From positions 1 to 62,317 of the forward strand of contig JANZYW010000003.1 of assembly GCA_026413325.1 (NCBI GenBank): a stretch of DNA of 62,317 nt. Reading direction: 5' to 3'. Source of the stretch: Bacteroidia bacterium (lineage in GTDB: Bacteria > Bacteroidota > Bacteroidia > SpSt-205). Of this stretch, positions 8,673-16,968 are shown piece after piece. The position numbers and the translations under genes are program-made. Each line of letters begins with the position of its first letter. The first letter of the stretch is position 1. The notes below the pieces were generated by a model, which was not told where the DNA came from, did not search any database, and was given only the letters and a program-made list of their open reading frames with translations.

Positions 8673-9102
8673 GCAGCGAAGATGGCACTTTCTCCTGGCC
8701 CATCCTCTCGAACCCAGCCAAGAATCTGCGCTTCGGACCTATCTTACCCATCACCTCCGAGAATGGAAAACCCACGGACGCCCCATCAGCTGGAATTTGC
8801 AGTTTCCGTACCAGCATTTCATCGAGATTACTGCCTACGGCCCTGTGTCAGGATGCGCCACAGATACGCTGTTTCGTACAGTACAAGAAGCCTCTCAAAT
8901 CTGCCACATACCCCTTCTGAAGACAGAGTGGATAGCAGTCGTAAAAGAAGGAAAAGTTTTTGTAAAAAAGTTTTATGAAATAATAAAAGAATATAGTCTC
9001 AATCAGTGGGATCCCACCTGGCAAATTTTAGAGCCTTCGGAGGAGGGTATCCAACCTGTATCACTGACCGAGAGCCGTTTAGCTATCCACTTGTCCAAAT
9101 GA
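8671..9102 (+). CDS. Conserved small protein of unknown function (SGC-D motif)
   Basis: A 143-residue soluble protein beginning MQRRWHFLLAHPLEP. It carries an aromatic-rich core (HFIEITAYG) and a VSGCATDTLF segment, recalling a small conserved Bacteroidota family with an SGCSID motif that databases sometimes misname as an ABC-transporter ATPase. It has no Walker motif and cannot be an ATPase. The stop overlaps the start of the glycosyltransferase gene (ATGA), so the two are coupled. Function unknown. Confidence 0.7.
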   Translation: MQRRWHFLLAHPLEPSQESALRTYLTHHLREWKTHGRPISWNLQFPYQHFIEITAYGPVSGCATDTLFRTVQEASQICHIPLLKTEWIAVVKEGKVFVKKFYEIIKEYSLNQWDPTWQILEPSEEGIQPVSLTESRLAIHLSK

Positions 9103-10283
9103 AGATAGCCATAGTAGGTCCTCCAAGAGACCTCCATCTTCAGCGATGGGGCAAGGCACTGGAAACTGCAGGGGCTCAAATCGTATATGTGGGAGTAGAG
9201 CCTCCCCCTGTGGAGTTATCGCCTTACGAATGTATAGGCCCCCCTACACCTCACCCTACATGGATCACCTTCTGGATGCGACGCCACCTTTTGAAAACAG
9301 TATTAGAGAAACACAATGTCACGGTAGCCCACCCCATCCACCTGACTCCTTCAGCCCTGTGGGTGTGGGCGAGTGGATTTCGACCCTATATTCCTTTCGC
9401 GATGGGAGCCGATCTCTTTGAGTACAGCCCCTCTCCTCCCCCTCTAAAAAGAAGTTGGACCCTACAGAGTCGGAATCCTTCTCTTTGGGGAGGTGCTACC
9501 GTCCACCTGCGCCGCTTGCTTTACCCTGCCCTCCTCCAAAAAATCCTCCGGGATAGCCTCCTCGCAGTAGGAGACAACTACGAGATTTGTTTTATGAAAA
9601 AATTTTTTGAAAAAGAAAAAAAATATATTGAACTTCCGACTGGTATTGTTTTTCCTTCAGAGGAAAGCTTTTTACCGGCAGGCTCTCGGCGCCTTCTCCT
9701 GGCCCCACGAGGGGCTACTCTTCTCTACCAAGCCGATATCATCCTTGAGGCATTCCAAAAATACTTACAGGCAGGGGGAGCCTTTTTCTCTCTCTCCCTC
9801 CTGGCCGGCCCTTATCCTATCCACCCCACCATCAAAGCCAAGGCTGCACATTTGAAAAAACATTATCCTGATTTGTTTTTCTTTTTAGAAAAAAAAATAT
9901 CTTACATAGAAATGAAAAGTTTGTGGAAACAGGCCGCCGCCTTCATTTCTGCTCCCGTCTATGACGGATATAGCTACGCTGTAGCAGAAGGGCGCCTGTA
10001 CGGTGCCCTCCCCATCGTCAATAGCATCCCGGCTCATCGAGAAATCCTCACCCACGGATACAATGCCTGGTTCGTGGAACCTTTCTCCTCTGATAAACTT
10101 GCAGAAACCCTATTTTCCCTAGAAAGCCTATTCCAAAATAACACAGCTCCTTTTTGGGAAGAGAGAAATCGCCGCTGGATACACCGCTTTTCAGACCTTC
10201 AAACCAACGCTACCCTCTTCCTCCAGCATACAGAGGCTGCCCTCCACCACAACAAGCTATACCTGCATCGTCAAACCAAATAA
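9099..10283 (+). CDS. Glycosyltransferase (GT-B fold, family 1/4 type)
   Basis: About 394 residues, starting MKIAIVGPPRDLHLQRWGKAL, a Rossmann-type N-terminus of GT-B glycosyltransferases. The C-terminal half holds a nucleotide-sugar site typical of GT4 enzymes: APVYDGYSYAVAEGRLYGALPIV followed by an Asn-Ala-Trp-Phe-Val segment. An upstream in-frame ATG at 9006 is rejected because it lies within the previous gene and would add about 31 non-family residues. Two short stretches (about 9596-9640 and 9870-9925) are strikingly A/T-rich with Lys/Phe-rich codons, unlike the surroundings. The 3' end overlaps the convergent dctM gene by 27 nt. Acceptor unknown. Confidence 0.82.
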   Translation: MKIAIVGPPRDLHLQRWGKALETAGAQIVYVGVEPPPVELSPYECIGPPTPHPTWITFWMRRHLLKTVLEKHNVTVAHPIHLTPSALWVWASGFRPYIPFAMGADLFEYSPSPPPLKRSWTLQSRNPSLWGGATVHLRRLLYPALLQKILRDSLLAVGDNYEICFMKKFFEKEKKYIELPTGIVFPSEESFLPAGSRRLLLAPRGATLLYQADIILEAFQKYLQAGGAFFSLSLLAGPYPIHPTIKAKAAHLKKHYPDLFFFLEKKISYIEMKSLWKQAAAFISAPVYDGYSYAVAEGRLYGALPIVNSIPAHREILTHGYNAWFVEPFSSDKLAETLFSLESLFQNNTAPFWEERNRRWIHRFSDLQTNATLFLQHTEAALHHNKLYLHRQTK

Positions 10284-11525
10284 CTCGGGCCACCCTATCA
10301 GCAATAACAGCGTCAGCAGCAAACCCACTAAAAAAGTCACACTTGCTCGAACGACCTGTCCCATGCTCCGCTGAAAATAGCCCATCGCTACGAATAAATT
10401 AAGCCCTACAGGAGGCGTTAGATACCCTACTTCCAAAGCCAAGATGAAGATAACCCCAAGCCACAAAGGGGAAATGCCCAAATTCTGCGCAGCCGGCAAA
10501 AAAGCAGGAGCAAAAACAAGTATTGCAGATAAAACATCCATTACCATCCCCGCTACCAGAAGCGTACCTACTACCGCCAAAACGAATGACAGGGCCGTAA
10601 GCTGCAAACGCTCCACCTGCTCCACCACAAGAAATGGAAGCTCCGTCAAAAGAAGAAAATAACTCAACAAAGCCGCCATTAATACTACAGCCAATATACT
10701 CCCTAATGCTGTAGTAGCCTCCGCAAGCGTATCTCTCAGAACTGACCAACGCAGAGAGCGATACACTATCCCTTCCAGTAAAAGCAAGTACAAGACTGCA
10801 ATACCCGCCGCTTCGGTTACATTGTACAAACCCGCATATATGCCCCCCAAAACCACAAAAGGCAAACCCATTCCTGGTAAAGCCTGTATCGTCCTCTTAG
10901 CCGCAGTGCGAAACCGAAACGACTCCCGAGGCAATCGATATCGGATACCCAGCAAGATAGCTATCGCTATCAAGATACCCCCCGCCCATAAGCCGGGTAA
11001 GACGCTCGCTACGAACAATTTTTCTATATCTGTCCGCGTAACAATCCCATATACAATCATGGGTATACTGGGAGGGATTAGTATTCCCAACGACCCCCCC
11101 ACCGTGACGCTTCCAAGCGCTAAGGAATCTGGATAACCTGCCCTCCGCATGGCAGGATAGAGAAAACTGCCTATCGCTACCATCGTTACAGGGGAAGAAC
11201 CAGATATAGCTCCAAAGATCATACATGCCAATATGGCCGCCACCGAAAGCCCCCCAGGAAGCCACCCTAACCAAGCCTGTGCTACTTCTACCAGCTGCTG
11301 CGCAGTCCGACCTCGCGCCACCAAAGCCCCCGATAAGATGTATAAGGGTATCGCGAGAAAAGCAGGCTTGGTAAGAGTCTCCAGCACATATTTCAACAAG
11401 GCTTCCGAAGGCAAATCCTCATAAGCCGCAAATAGGCCAAAGCTCAGCCCCCCCAAAAGCACAAAGAGGGGAACTCCCACAACAATCAACACAAAGAGGC
11501 CCCCACCCAATAAAATCCCCTTCAT
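10257..11525 (-). CDS. dctM: TRAP transporter large permease (DctM)
   Basis: Inner-membrane protein of 422 residues with about 12 hydrophobic helices, the transport subunit of a tripartite ATP-independent periplasmic transporter driven by an ion gradient. Family features include GAISGSSPVTMVAIGSFLYPAM, GSLGILIPPSIPMIVYGIVT and LEVGYLTPPVGLNLFVAMGY. Last gene of the tatT-dctP-dctQ-dctM operon; its start overlaps the dctQ stop by 4 nt. Substrate (often a carboxylate or other organic anion) cannot be told from sequence. Confidence 0.95.
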   Translation of the reverse strand: MKGILLGGGLFVLIVVGVPLFVLLGGLSFGLFAAYEDLPSEALLKYVLETLTKPAFLAIPLYILSGALVARGRTAQQLVEVAQAWLGWLPGGLSVAAILACMIFGAISGSSPVTMVAIGSFLYPAMRRAGYPDSLALGSVTVGGSLGILIPPSIPMIVYGIVTRTDIEKLFVASVLPGLWAGGILIAIAILLGIRYRLPRESFRFRTAAKRTIQALPGMGLPFVVLGGIYAGLYNVTEAAGIAVLYLLLLEGIVYRSLRWSVLRDTLAEATTALGSILAVVLMAALLSYFLLLTELPFLVVEQVERLQLTALSFVLAVVGTLLVAGMVMDVLSAILVFAPAFLPAAQNLGISPLWLGVIFILALEVGYLTPPVGLNLFVAMGYFQRSMGQVVRASVTFLVGLLLTLLLLIGWPELFGLTMQV

Positions 11526-12058
11526 ACCAGTGATTTGCGCTGGAATGCCTCAGGTCGCAAACGCCCCCGAGCCACTTCTATCCAGAGATACACCCCGATC
11601 ATATACCGAAAGGCAGAAATACACGCCGCCATCACGAAGAAACTATATACTGTCCAAAGGGGAAGGCGCAAAACCAAATCTACTTCTTGATTGTCATACA
11701 AAAACCGAACAAAACCATATGCTGCCCAGGAAAGATAGAACAAAAATAAGGCAGATAGGAATGAGGCTATCGCAGAAAAAATCGCATTCCACAAAGGGCC
11801 GACCCAATTTTTGACAACGGATACGCTGATATGCTCGTAATACCCACTCGCCATCTGAATACCCCAAAAGCTCAATATCACAAAGAGGTAGGTAGCCAGG
11901 CGATCCGTTCCATAAAAGGGATCCTTCAACAAATACCGCGAAAAAACCCCCCCTAATACTACCCCACTGATACTCAACATAAGGACAGCAGCTATCCCCC
12001 TCTCCCAGCGATAGATACGAGCTTGCCAGCGCTGGTAGAGCTGAACAAACCGACTCAC
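11522..12058 (-). CDS. dctQ: TRAP transporter small permease (DctQ)
   Basis: A 178-residue, four-helix membrane protein of the DctQ family. Helices fall at roughly 20-42, 52-72, 88-110 and 130-150, with the conserved RYLLKDPFYGTDRLATYLFVILSFWG region. It works with DctM as the membrane complex. It overlaps both neighbouring genes by 4 nt, so translation of the transporter is coupled. Confidence 0.92.
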   Translation of the reverse strand: MSRFVQLYQRWQARIYRWERGIAAVLMLSISGVVLGGVFSRYLLKDPFYGTDRLATYLFVILSFWGIQMASGYYEHISVSVVKNWVGPLWNAIFSAIASFLSALFLFYLSWAAYGFVRFLYDNQEVDLVLRLPLWTVYSFFVMAACISAFRYMIGVYLWIEVARGRLRPEAFQRKSLV

Positions 12059-13068
12059 TTCTCAGCGGCTTTCTTTTTTCGGTACTCAGCGATTTTTGCC
12101 CTCACCTGATGGAGGAGCGCTTTCCCCTGTACTCCGAGGTGGGCCTCCAGCCGAGGCATATTCGCTTCTATAACTTTACGAAAAGCCTCTCGCTGCTGAG
12201 GAGTCAGACGATGAAACTTCACATTCCCCTCCTTCTCAGTAGAGGCTAAAATAGACTGCTCTTCATCCCGAACTAACTTTCGACCTGTAGCTTGGATTTC
12301 TATCCGTTTCTCCCGAACCAAAAGCGCTTTTTGCAGGTCAGGGGGGAGACCATCAAATACCTTTTTAGAAATGACGATAGCTCCTGGCTGGAAAACGTGT
12401 CGAGTGAGGGTGTAATGCTTAATCTGCCCCATCCACCCTGTAGAAACCGAAAACACCAGACTCTGATCAAAGCCCTCCACCATGCGATTCTTCAAGGCCA
12501 TGAGTACATCTGGAGTGGGCATCGGAACGGGAGTCGCTCCCAATATCTTGTACATCTCTATGTAAAGGGGAGTTTCCTGAGCCCGCATCTTGAGCCCTTT
12601 GAGGTCTGAAGGGGATAGTATGGGCTTCGTAGCACAACCAAAGTTGCGCCAACCATTAACCCCCCATAACACCAGTACCACCCCTTTGTCGGATAACCTC
12701 CTATAAAACTCATCGAAAAGCGCATCCATCACATAGTCAACTTCTTCATCACTTTCAAAAAGAAACGGCATTTCCAGCACTAAAAGCTCCGGCATGGAAA
12801 GACCTTCAGCCAGGCCTCCGATCGAGAGAACTCCCACATCCAGTGTTCCCATTCGAAGGCTCCGGACCATTTCCACCTCACCGCCTAACTGACCGCTGAG
12901 AAACTTTCGGAAGGAAAGCTTCCCTGGACCTGCCATTTGATTTACAGCCTTGATATAACTGTCTAACGCCTCTTCCCAAGGACTATCATAAGGGATGCTG
13001 GAACCTACGCGCAGCTTAACTTGGGCCCAAAGCCCAGCTATGAAGACAAGAAAAAATAGGCTTCTCAT
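12055..13068 (-). CDS. dctP: TRAP transporter substrate-binding protein (DctP)
   Basis: Periplasmic solute receptor, 337 residues, with a signal peptide ending GLWAQ|V and the mature start KLRVGSSIPYDSPW. Family regions include LSGQLGGEVEMVRSLRMGTLDVG, a GLKMRAQETPLYIEMYKILGATPVPMP stretch carrying the carboxylate-binding Arg, and FQPGAIVISKKVF. Highly charged C-terminus (YRKKKAAEK). It lies 6 nt downstream of the TatT gene, which suggests it works together with that lipoprotein-like TPR partner. Confidence 0.94.
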   Translation of the reverse strand: MRSLFFLVFIAGLWAQVKLRVGSSIPYDSPWEEALDSYIKAVNQMAGPGKLSFRKFLSGQLGGEVEMVRSLRMGTLDVGVLSIGGLAEGLSMPELLVLEMPFLFESDEEVDYVMDALFDEFYRRLSDKGVVLVLWGVNGWRNFGCATKPILSPSDLKGLKMRAQETPLYIEMYKILGATPVPMPTPDVLMALKNRMVEGFDQSLVFSVSTGWMGQIKHYTLTRHVFQPGAIVISKKVFDGLPPDLQKALLVREKRIEIQATGRKLVRDEEQSILASTEKEGNVKFHRLTPQQREAFRKVIEANMPRLEAHLGVQGKALLHQVRAKIAEYRKKKAAEK

Positions 13069-13074
13069 AGAAGA

Positions 13075-13857
13075 TTAATCTTCGAAAAGCTCGTTTTCCT
13101 GCGCTAAAAGAGCCCGGGCTTTCCGCTGCGCGAGACGATTTTCCGCGGATTTATCTTTATCGGCTCCAGGCTCTGCTTGCAAAACCTCCTGCAGGAGCCG
13201 CCGAAATAACTCTCTGTTGCGCACTTTTGGGTGAGCTGCATAGGCCTCTGCATACAGTACCTTCGTTTCCAGATAGTCTGGTGCGACCGCAAGGGCTTTC
13301 TCGAACATCTCCCGAGACTTGTTTACATCTTGCTCTCCCGTAATAGCAGGCACGAGGGCATAGTAGCCTCCAAAAAAGCGATACCCCCCTCCATAATAAT
13401 AGTCGGGTTTGATCTCCATGACCCGATCCCAATATAGACGGATAGTAGAACGAGCTTGTACCTTCTGACGAAAGGGCGCATGCTTGCCCCACCGAGCTAT
13501 CGATGCTGCCGACCAGTATAGAAGAGGCAAATGTGTTTCCACAGCTTTCTTGACGATTTCTTCGTCCTTAGCCGACTCGGACAAACCAAGCTGATGAATA
13601 AGAGCTCCCCTACACAGCTTGAAAGCTCTGTCATATCGCTCTAAGCGAAGTGCTTTGTCCTCCGTCTGCTCCCCTAATAGATAGTATAGGCGGGCCAGCC
13701 GAACAACCTTCTCGGGGTCATGTGGCTTGTCTTTGAGCTGCCCTTCCAGGATCTCTATGGCTTGCTTGGCCCTGTCAGGATTGTCTCGCTCGGCCCAGAG
13801 TATCTCCTCATCGATTTGTGCCCATAGGCAGGCTATTCCTACGAGAAAATATCGCAT
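13075..13857 (-). CDS. tatT: TRAP-associated TatT-type TPR protein
   Basis: A 260-residue exported protein (signal MRYFLVGIACLWAQ|ID) built from TPR-like helices and matching the TRAP transporter T-component family first described as Treponema pallidum Tp0956 (TatT). Recognisable pieces are RLARLYYLLGEQTEDKALRLERYDRAF, LLYWSAASIARWGK, YYYGGGYRFFGGYYALVPAITGEQDVNKSREMFEKAL and APDYLETKVLYAEAYA. In the known system TatT trimers bind the DctP-like receptor. First gene of the operon; its ATG overlaps the divergent ATG at 13856 in a CATG. Treponemal TatT is a lipoprotein, but no lipobox cysteine is visible here. Confidence 0.88.
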   Translation of the reverse strand: MRYFLVGIACLWAQIDEEILWAERDNPDRAKQAIEILEGQLKDKPHDPEKVVRLARLYYLLGEQTEDKALRLERYDRAFKLCRGALIHQLGLSESAKDEEIVKKAVETHLPLLYWSAASIARWGKHAPFRQKVQARSTIRLYWDRVMEIKPDYYYGGGYRFFGGYYALVPAITGEQDVNKSREMFEKALAVAPDYLETKVLYAEAYAAHPKVRNRELFRRLLQEVLQAEPGADKDKSAENRLAQRKARALLAQENELFED

Positions 13858-14609
13858 GGGGCAATACTACAAAAAACCCTGTTATCTCCTTTTTTCCCTA
13901 TGGTACATTCCCAATAGGATAGATAGGTGGAAAACAGAGGATTTATATACAGATCGCTTCCCTTTCCTTTCTGTGACTGGGGAAAAGTCCGACAAACAAG
14001 AAATCTCTTCGAGAGCCTATCTTTATCGATACAATGAGTTACCTCTGTGGGGTTATAGGATTAATGCTGGTACAGAAGATACTATCATGCGATACGGTGG
14101 CTTTGAGTTTGCGGATTTGGGGGCTTAGCTACCACCCGCGGGGAGAAGTTGCAAATGCACACTTGATGCCATGGAAGTTGGATGCACAGGCCTATCTCGT
14201 TCTAAATCTGGGGGCTGGACTCTATGGAGAGCTTCCTCTCACCTACCCTTGGCTTACTTTTCGATGGGCTTCCGCCTTTTACTTTGATTGCGCAAGGCAG
14301 AGGGCGGGAATGTTCTTTATCGGAATGCAATCCCCCACCGTACACTGGGGCTCTCATGCCCTTCAGGGTTCATTTGGGGTCGCTTATCTATGGAGATGCT
14401 CCTGGGAGCGGTTATCTGGTTATCAGAATCCGGGATTTTTTCGAGACAGTCGGATTGCTCCCCTTCAGTATCGTTGGATACCCGCGGGTGAACTGTGTTA
14501 CTTATATACATGGCATCCTTCTTGGGCCTTTAGTATAGGGATCGTGCCCGGCTGGCCACATCTGATCCATCTTTCCATAGGGATACAAAAAAGATTCACG
14601 GAAACGTAA
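13856..14609 (+). CDS. Probable exported/outer-membrane protein, interrupted by a frameshift
   Basis: Two overlapping frames together make one protein-like product. The first (from ATG 13856) reads an uncleaved-looking hydrophobic start, then about 80 residues ending MRYGGFEFADLGA-stop. The second continues LSYHPRGEVANAHLMPWKL to the stop at 14609. Removing one G from the G5 run at 14119-14123 joins them seamlessly as FADLGLSYHPRGE and gives a 250-residue product. The aromatic, Gly-rich alternating pattern (AYLVLNLGAGLYGELPL, FFIGMQSP) resembles a beta-barrel. No family is recognised. The lesion may be a real mutation or a base-call error. Confidence 0.5.
13862..13869 (-). promoter_or_regulatory. 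Imperfect -7 box (TAGTATTG) of the TRAP operon
   Basis: One mismatch to TAnnTTTG, 4 nt before the tatT ATG; it lies inside the divergent reading frame. Confidence 0.5.
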
Positions 14610-14621
14610 CTTTTTTAGAAC

Positions 14622-14629
14622 TACCTTCG
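14622..14629 (+). promoter_or_regulatory. Imperfect -7 box (TACCTTCG) of the exonuclease gene
   Basis: One mismatch to TAnnTTTG, 3 nt before the ATG at 14633. Confidence 0.4.
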
Positions 14630-14632
14630 AGT

Positions 14633-15133
14633 ATGTTCCCTCTTCGGAAAACTTTCGTAGCTTTGGACTTCGAAACGGCGAACTCTGGGAGACACACAGT
14701 CTGCGCCGTTGGGGCAGTGGCGGTAGAAAGAGGAAAAATCGTACAGGAGTGGGATACGCTCGTCCGCCCCCCTACGGAAGATTTCAGCCACTCTGACATC
14801 CATGGTATTACGGCCGAGAAGGTTCTTTATGCTCCCACCTTTTCAGAAGTATGGCGGACGCTCCGTCCTCTTCTCAGAGAGTACGGGTTAGTCATCGCTC
14901 ATAATGCGGCCTTTGAGAAGAGTGTACTGGAGACGTGTCGGAGCTATTTCAATCTGCGCTTACCCGACTTAGAATGGGGGTGTACCCTTCGATTAGCTCG
15001 AGCAAAGCTTCCTTATCTGACGGGCCACCGTCTCCCCACCGTATGCAAGCACCTTCGGATACCATTAGGTAGGCATCATGACGCTCTGTCGGATGCCCGG
15101 GCATGTGCCCAAGTTTGGTTAGCTCTTGTTTAG
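14633..15133 (+). CDS. DnaQ-like 3'-5' exonuclease (DEDDh superfamily)
   Basis: A 166-residue stand-alone exonuclease resembling the epsilon proofreading domain. Exo I is ALDFETAN (Asp, Glu), Exo II is IAHNAAFEKSVLE and Exo III is GRHHDALSDARAC (His, Asp). The Exo II residue normally Asp (HNxxFD) is Glu here, a conservative change that may or may not retain metal binding. Short family members of this kind serve in DNA repair or RNA trimming. It follows the frameshifted gene by about 20 nt. Confidence 0.85.
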   Translation: MFPLRKTFVALDFETANSGRHTVCAVGAVAVERGKIVQEWDTLVRPPTEDFSHSDIHGITAEKVLYAPTFSEVWRTLRPLLREYGLVIAHNAAFEKSVLETCRSYFNLRLPDLEWGCTLRLARAKLPYLTGHRLPTVCKHLRIPLGRHHDALSDARACAQVWLALV

Positions 15134-15156
15134 TAAAAAGGTATTTCCTAAATAAC

Positions 15157-15609
15157 TTATTCCCCCTGGGAGAGCCGACTCAATACGATAACCGTATGCC
15201 GAACGATAGCCACCAGTTTATCCGTGCCCTCCTCATACAAGCGGACATCCCATACATGGGTGGAACGTCCCAAGTGCAGAGGACGGGCCTCTGCCCAGAC
15301 GTACCCCTCTCTCACGGCACGGAGATGGTTGCCATTTATCTCCAGACCTACGCAATAGTGAGTCTGCGGATTTACAACGAGATTGGAGCCAGTGCTGGCG
15401 ACTGTCTCAGCTAAAGCCACCGATGCTCCTCCATGGAGCATACCGAGGTATTGACGGGTACGCCCATCAACAGGCATACGGGCCCGAATATAGTTGGAAC
15501 CAATTTCGGTAAAAGTGATCCCCAGCGCTTCCACTAAAGTCCCCCGAGCCATTTCGTTGAGAACTGCAGGTGTGGCTTCTACCACCCAGATGTGTTCGGT
15601 CTTCTTCAC
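15157..15609 (-). CDS. Hotdog-fold acyl-CoA thioesterase (PaaI/MenI-like)
   Basis: A 150-residue single hotdog domain. Visible motifs are the helix segment MLHGGASVALAETVASTGS, with the catalytic-region Glu, and VGLEINGNHLRAVREG, both typical of PaaI/YbdB-type thioesterases that hydrolyse aryl- or acyl-CoA. Its start overlaps the stop of the metallo-hydrolase gene, so the two may act on related substrates. Specific substrate unknown. Confidence 0.85.
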   Translation of the reverse strand: MKKTEHIWVVEATPAVLNEMARGTLVEALGITFTEIGSNYIRARMPVDGRTRQYLGMLHGGASVALAETVASTGSNLVVNPQTHYCVGLEINGNHLRAVREGYVWAEARPLHLGRSTHVWDVRLYEEGTDKLVAIVRHTVIVLSRLSQGE

Positions 15610-16448
15610 AGGTCGGCTAACAAAAAGGTTTCCCCTCGCTCATACCGGCCCGGCTCTTTTTCCGTGACGGTACTACACTCTACAGCTGCGTCGTGTTCAT
15701 AAAACAGTACTACTTGCTCTTGAACGAGCCATGGAAGGAACTGTTGTCTTTCCTCAAAAGTAACCAAAGGACGAACATCATAGGCCATGACATAGGGTAA
15801 AGGAAGATGGGCACTCGTCGGAAATAGGTCTGCTCCGTAGAGGATCTTTTTATCTCGATAGGCGACCTCTACAAGCTGTTGCCCTTCTGTATGGCCATGG
15901 ACGACTCGGAGTCTCACACCTGGAAGGAGTTCCTGCTCTCCTTCTACCAAAATAAGCTGTCCTGATTGTGCGAGGGGGTCGTAGTTTTCGGAAAAAAAAC
16001 TGGCTCGCTCCCTCGGATTGGGTGCATGAGCCCATTCCCAATGTGTACGTTGGACATAGTAGCGGGCTTGTGGAAACGTAGGGAGGATTTCCCCTTTTGA
16101 GGTCCTCCGAGTGCTTCCCCCCGCATGGTCAAAATGAAGATGCGTCAAGATCACATCGGTAACATCGTTCACTCCGAATCCCAGTTTCTGCAGCTCCCCC
16201 TCCAGCGTGTATACAGAATGGTCAATCGCATAGAGGTCCCCAAACTTAGGAGTATACTTATGCCCTACGCCGACATCTACCAGCAGAAGCCGATTCCCCT
16301 CTTGTATCAGGAGAGCTCGCATGGCCATGGGGATGCGATTTCGTTCATCGGGGGAAATGAGTTTCGACCAGATCACCTTGGGTACGACACCAAACATAGC
16401 TCCCCCGTCCAGGGCAAAATACCCTGTATTAAGGCTGTAGAGCTGCAT
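15606..16448 (-). CDS. Metallo-beta-lactamase-fold hydrolase
   Basis: A 280-residue MBL-fold enzyme with the dinuclear-metal motif LTHLHFDHAGG (HxHxDH) and later metal ligands in VVHGHTEGQQL and YGADLFPTSAHLP. It resembles the AttM/quorum-quenching-like MBL branch, but the lactonase assignment is not certain. Cytoplasmic; no signal peptide. It sits 7 nt after the DUF4295 gene and overlaps the thioesterase, so it is expressed from the rpmG promoter. Confidence 0.85.
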   Translation of the reverse strand: MQLYSLNTGYFALDGGAMFGVVPKVIWSKLISPDERNRIPMAMRALLIQEGNRLLLVDVGVGHKYTPKFGDLYAIDHSVYTLEGELQKLGFGVNDVTDVILTHLHFDHAGGSTRRTSKGEILPTFPQARYYVQRTHWEWAHAPNPRERASFFSENYDPLAQSGQLILVEGEQELLPGVRLRVVHGHTEGQQLVEVAYRDKKILYGADLFPTSAHLPLPYVMAYDVRPLVTFEERQQFLPWLVQEQVVLFYEHDAAVECSTVTEKEPGRYERGETFLLADL

Positions 16449-16455
16449 TCGCAGG

Positions 16456-16617
16456 CTACTTCTTACGTTGCGCTAAGAAGCCTTGTAGCTGATCAGAAGA
16501 AATCAGTTTTTTATGAAATCGGGTGCGACCCTGCTCGTCCTTTACAGGATAGATAACCCGAGTGAGCCCTGACTTCCTGTCCCCAGAGCGGAAAGTTGCT
16601 ACGGTTTTCTTCGCCAT
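16456..16617 (-). CDS. DUF4295 small protein
   Basis: A 53-residue basic protein, MAKKTVATFRSGDRKSGL at its start and ending FLAQRKK. It matches the small DUF4295 family, which in Bacteroidota is encoded right after rpmG and is presumed ribosome-associated. It follows rpmG by 8 nt. Found by reading the frame directly because it is short. Confidence 0.85.
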   Translation of the reverse strand: MAKKTVATFRSGDRKSGLTRVIYPVKDEQGRTRFHKKLISSDQLQGFLAQRKK

Positions 16618-16625
16618 AGATTTGG

Positions 16626-16811
16626 TTATTTTACTTCTCGATGTAACGTATGTTTGCGTAAGATGGGATTATACTTCTTGAGCTCCAGTCGGCCAGAAGT
16701 ATTTTTTCGATTTTTCCAGGTATAGTATCGAGAGGTGCCGGGCAGACCACTGGAAGCATGCTCCGTGCACTCCAAAATGACTTGTATCCGATTCCCCCTT
16801 TTCTTAGCCAT
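16626..16811 (-). CDS. rpmG: 50S ribosomal protein L33
   Basis: Large-subunit protein of 61 residues: [18 protein letters not shown], then [23 protein letters not shown], the canonical L33 pattern. The zinc-type CxxC pairs are absent, so this is the Cys-free (C-) form. The ATG at 16811 is chosen over an upstream in-frame start because a TACTTTTG box ends 4 nt before it. The usual upstream partner rpmB (L28) is missing here. Confidence 0.96.
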   Translation of the reverse strand: MAKKRGNRIQVILECTEHASSGLPGTSRYYTWKNRKNTSGRLELKKYNPILRKHTLHREVK

Positions 16812-16815
16812 GCGG

Positions 16816-16823
16816 CAAAAGTA
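16816..16823 (-). promoter_or_regulatory. -7 promoter box (TACTTTTG) of the rpmG operon
   Basis: Exact TAnnTTTG match, 4 nt before the rpmG ATG. Confidence 0.75.
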
Positions 16824-16956
16824 AGAAGAAGTTCGAAGCCCCAAGTGTATCAACGAAGAGGAAGTGCGAAGCGATACATTCTTAGATTCGGTATACCTCG
16901 TGCCAGAAAGGCTAAGGGCAGCAAAAAAGGAAACGAGCCCGCTTCGATTAGCACCT

Positions 16957-16964
16957 TACCTTTG
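16957..16964 (+). promoter_or_regulatory. -7 promoter box (TACCTTTG) of the ABC ATPase gene
   Basis: Exact match, 4 nt before the ATG at 16969. It decides the start: the frame is open further upstream, but those residues are not family-like. Confidence 0.75.
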
Positions 16965-16968
16965 GGCT

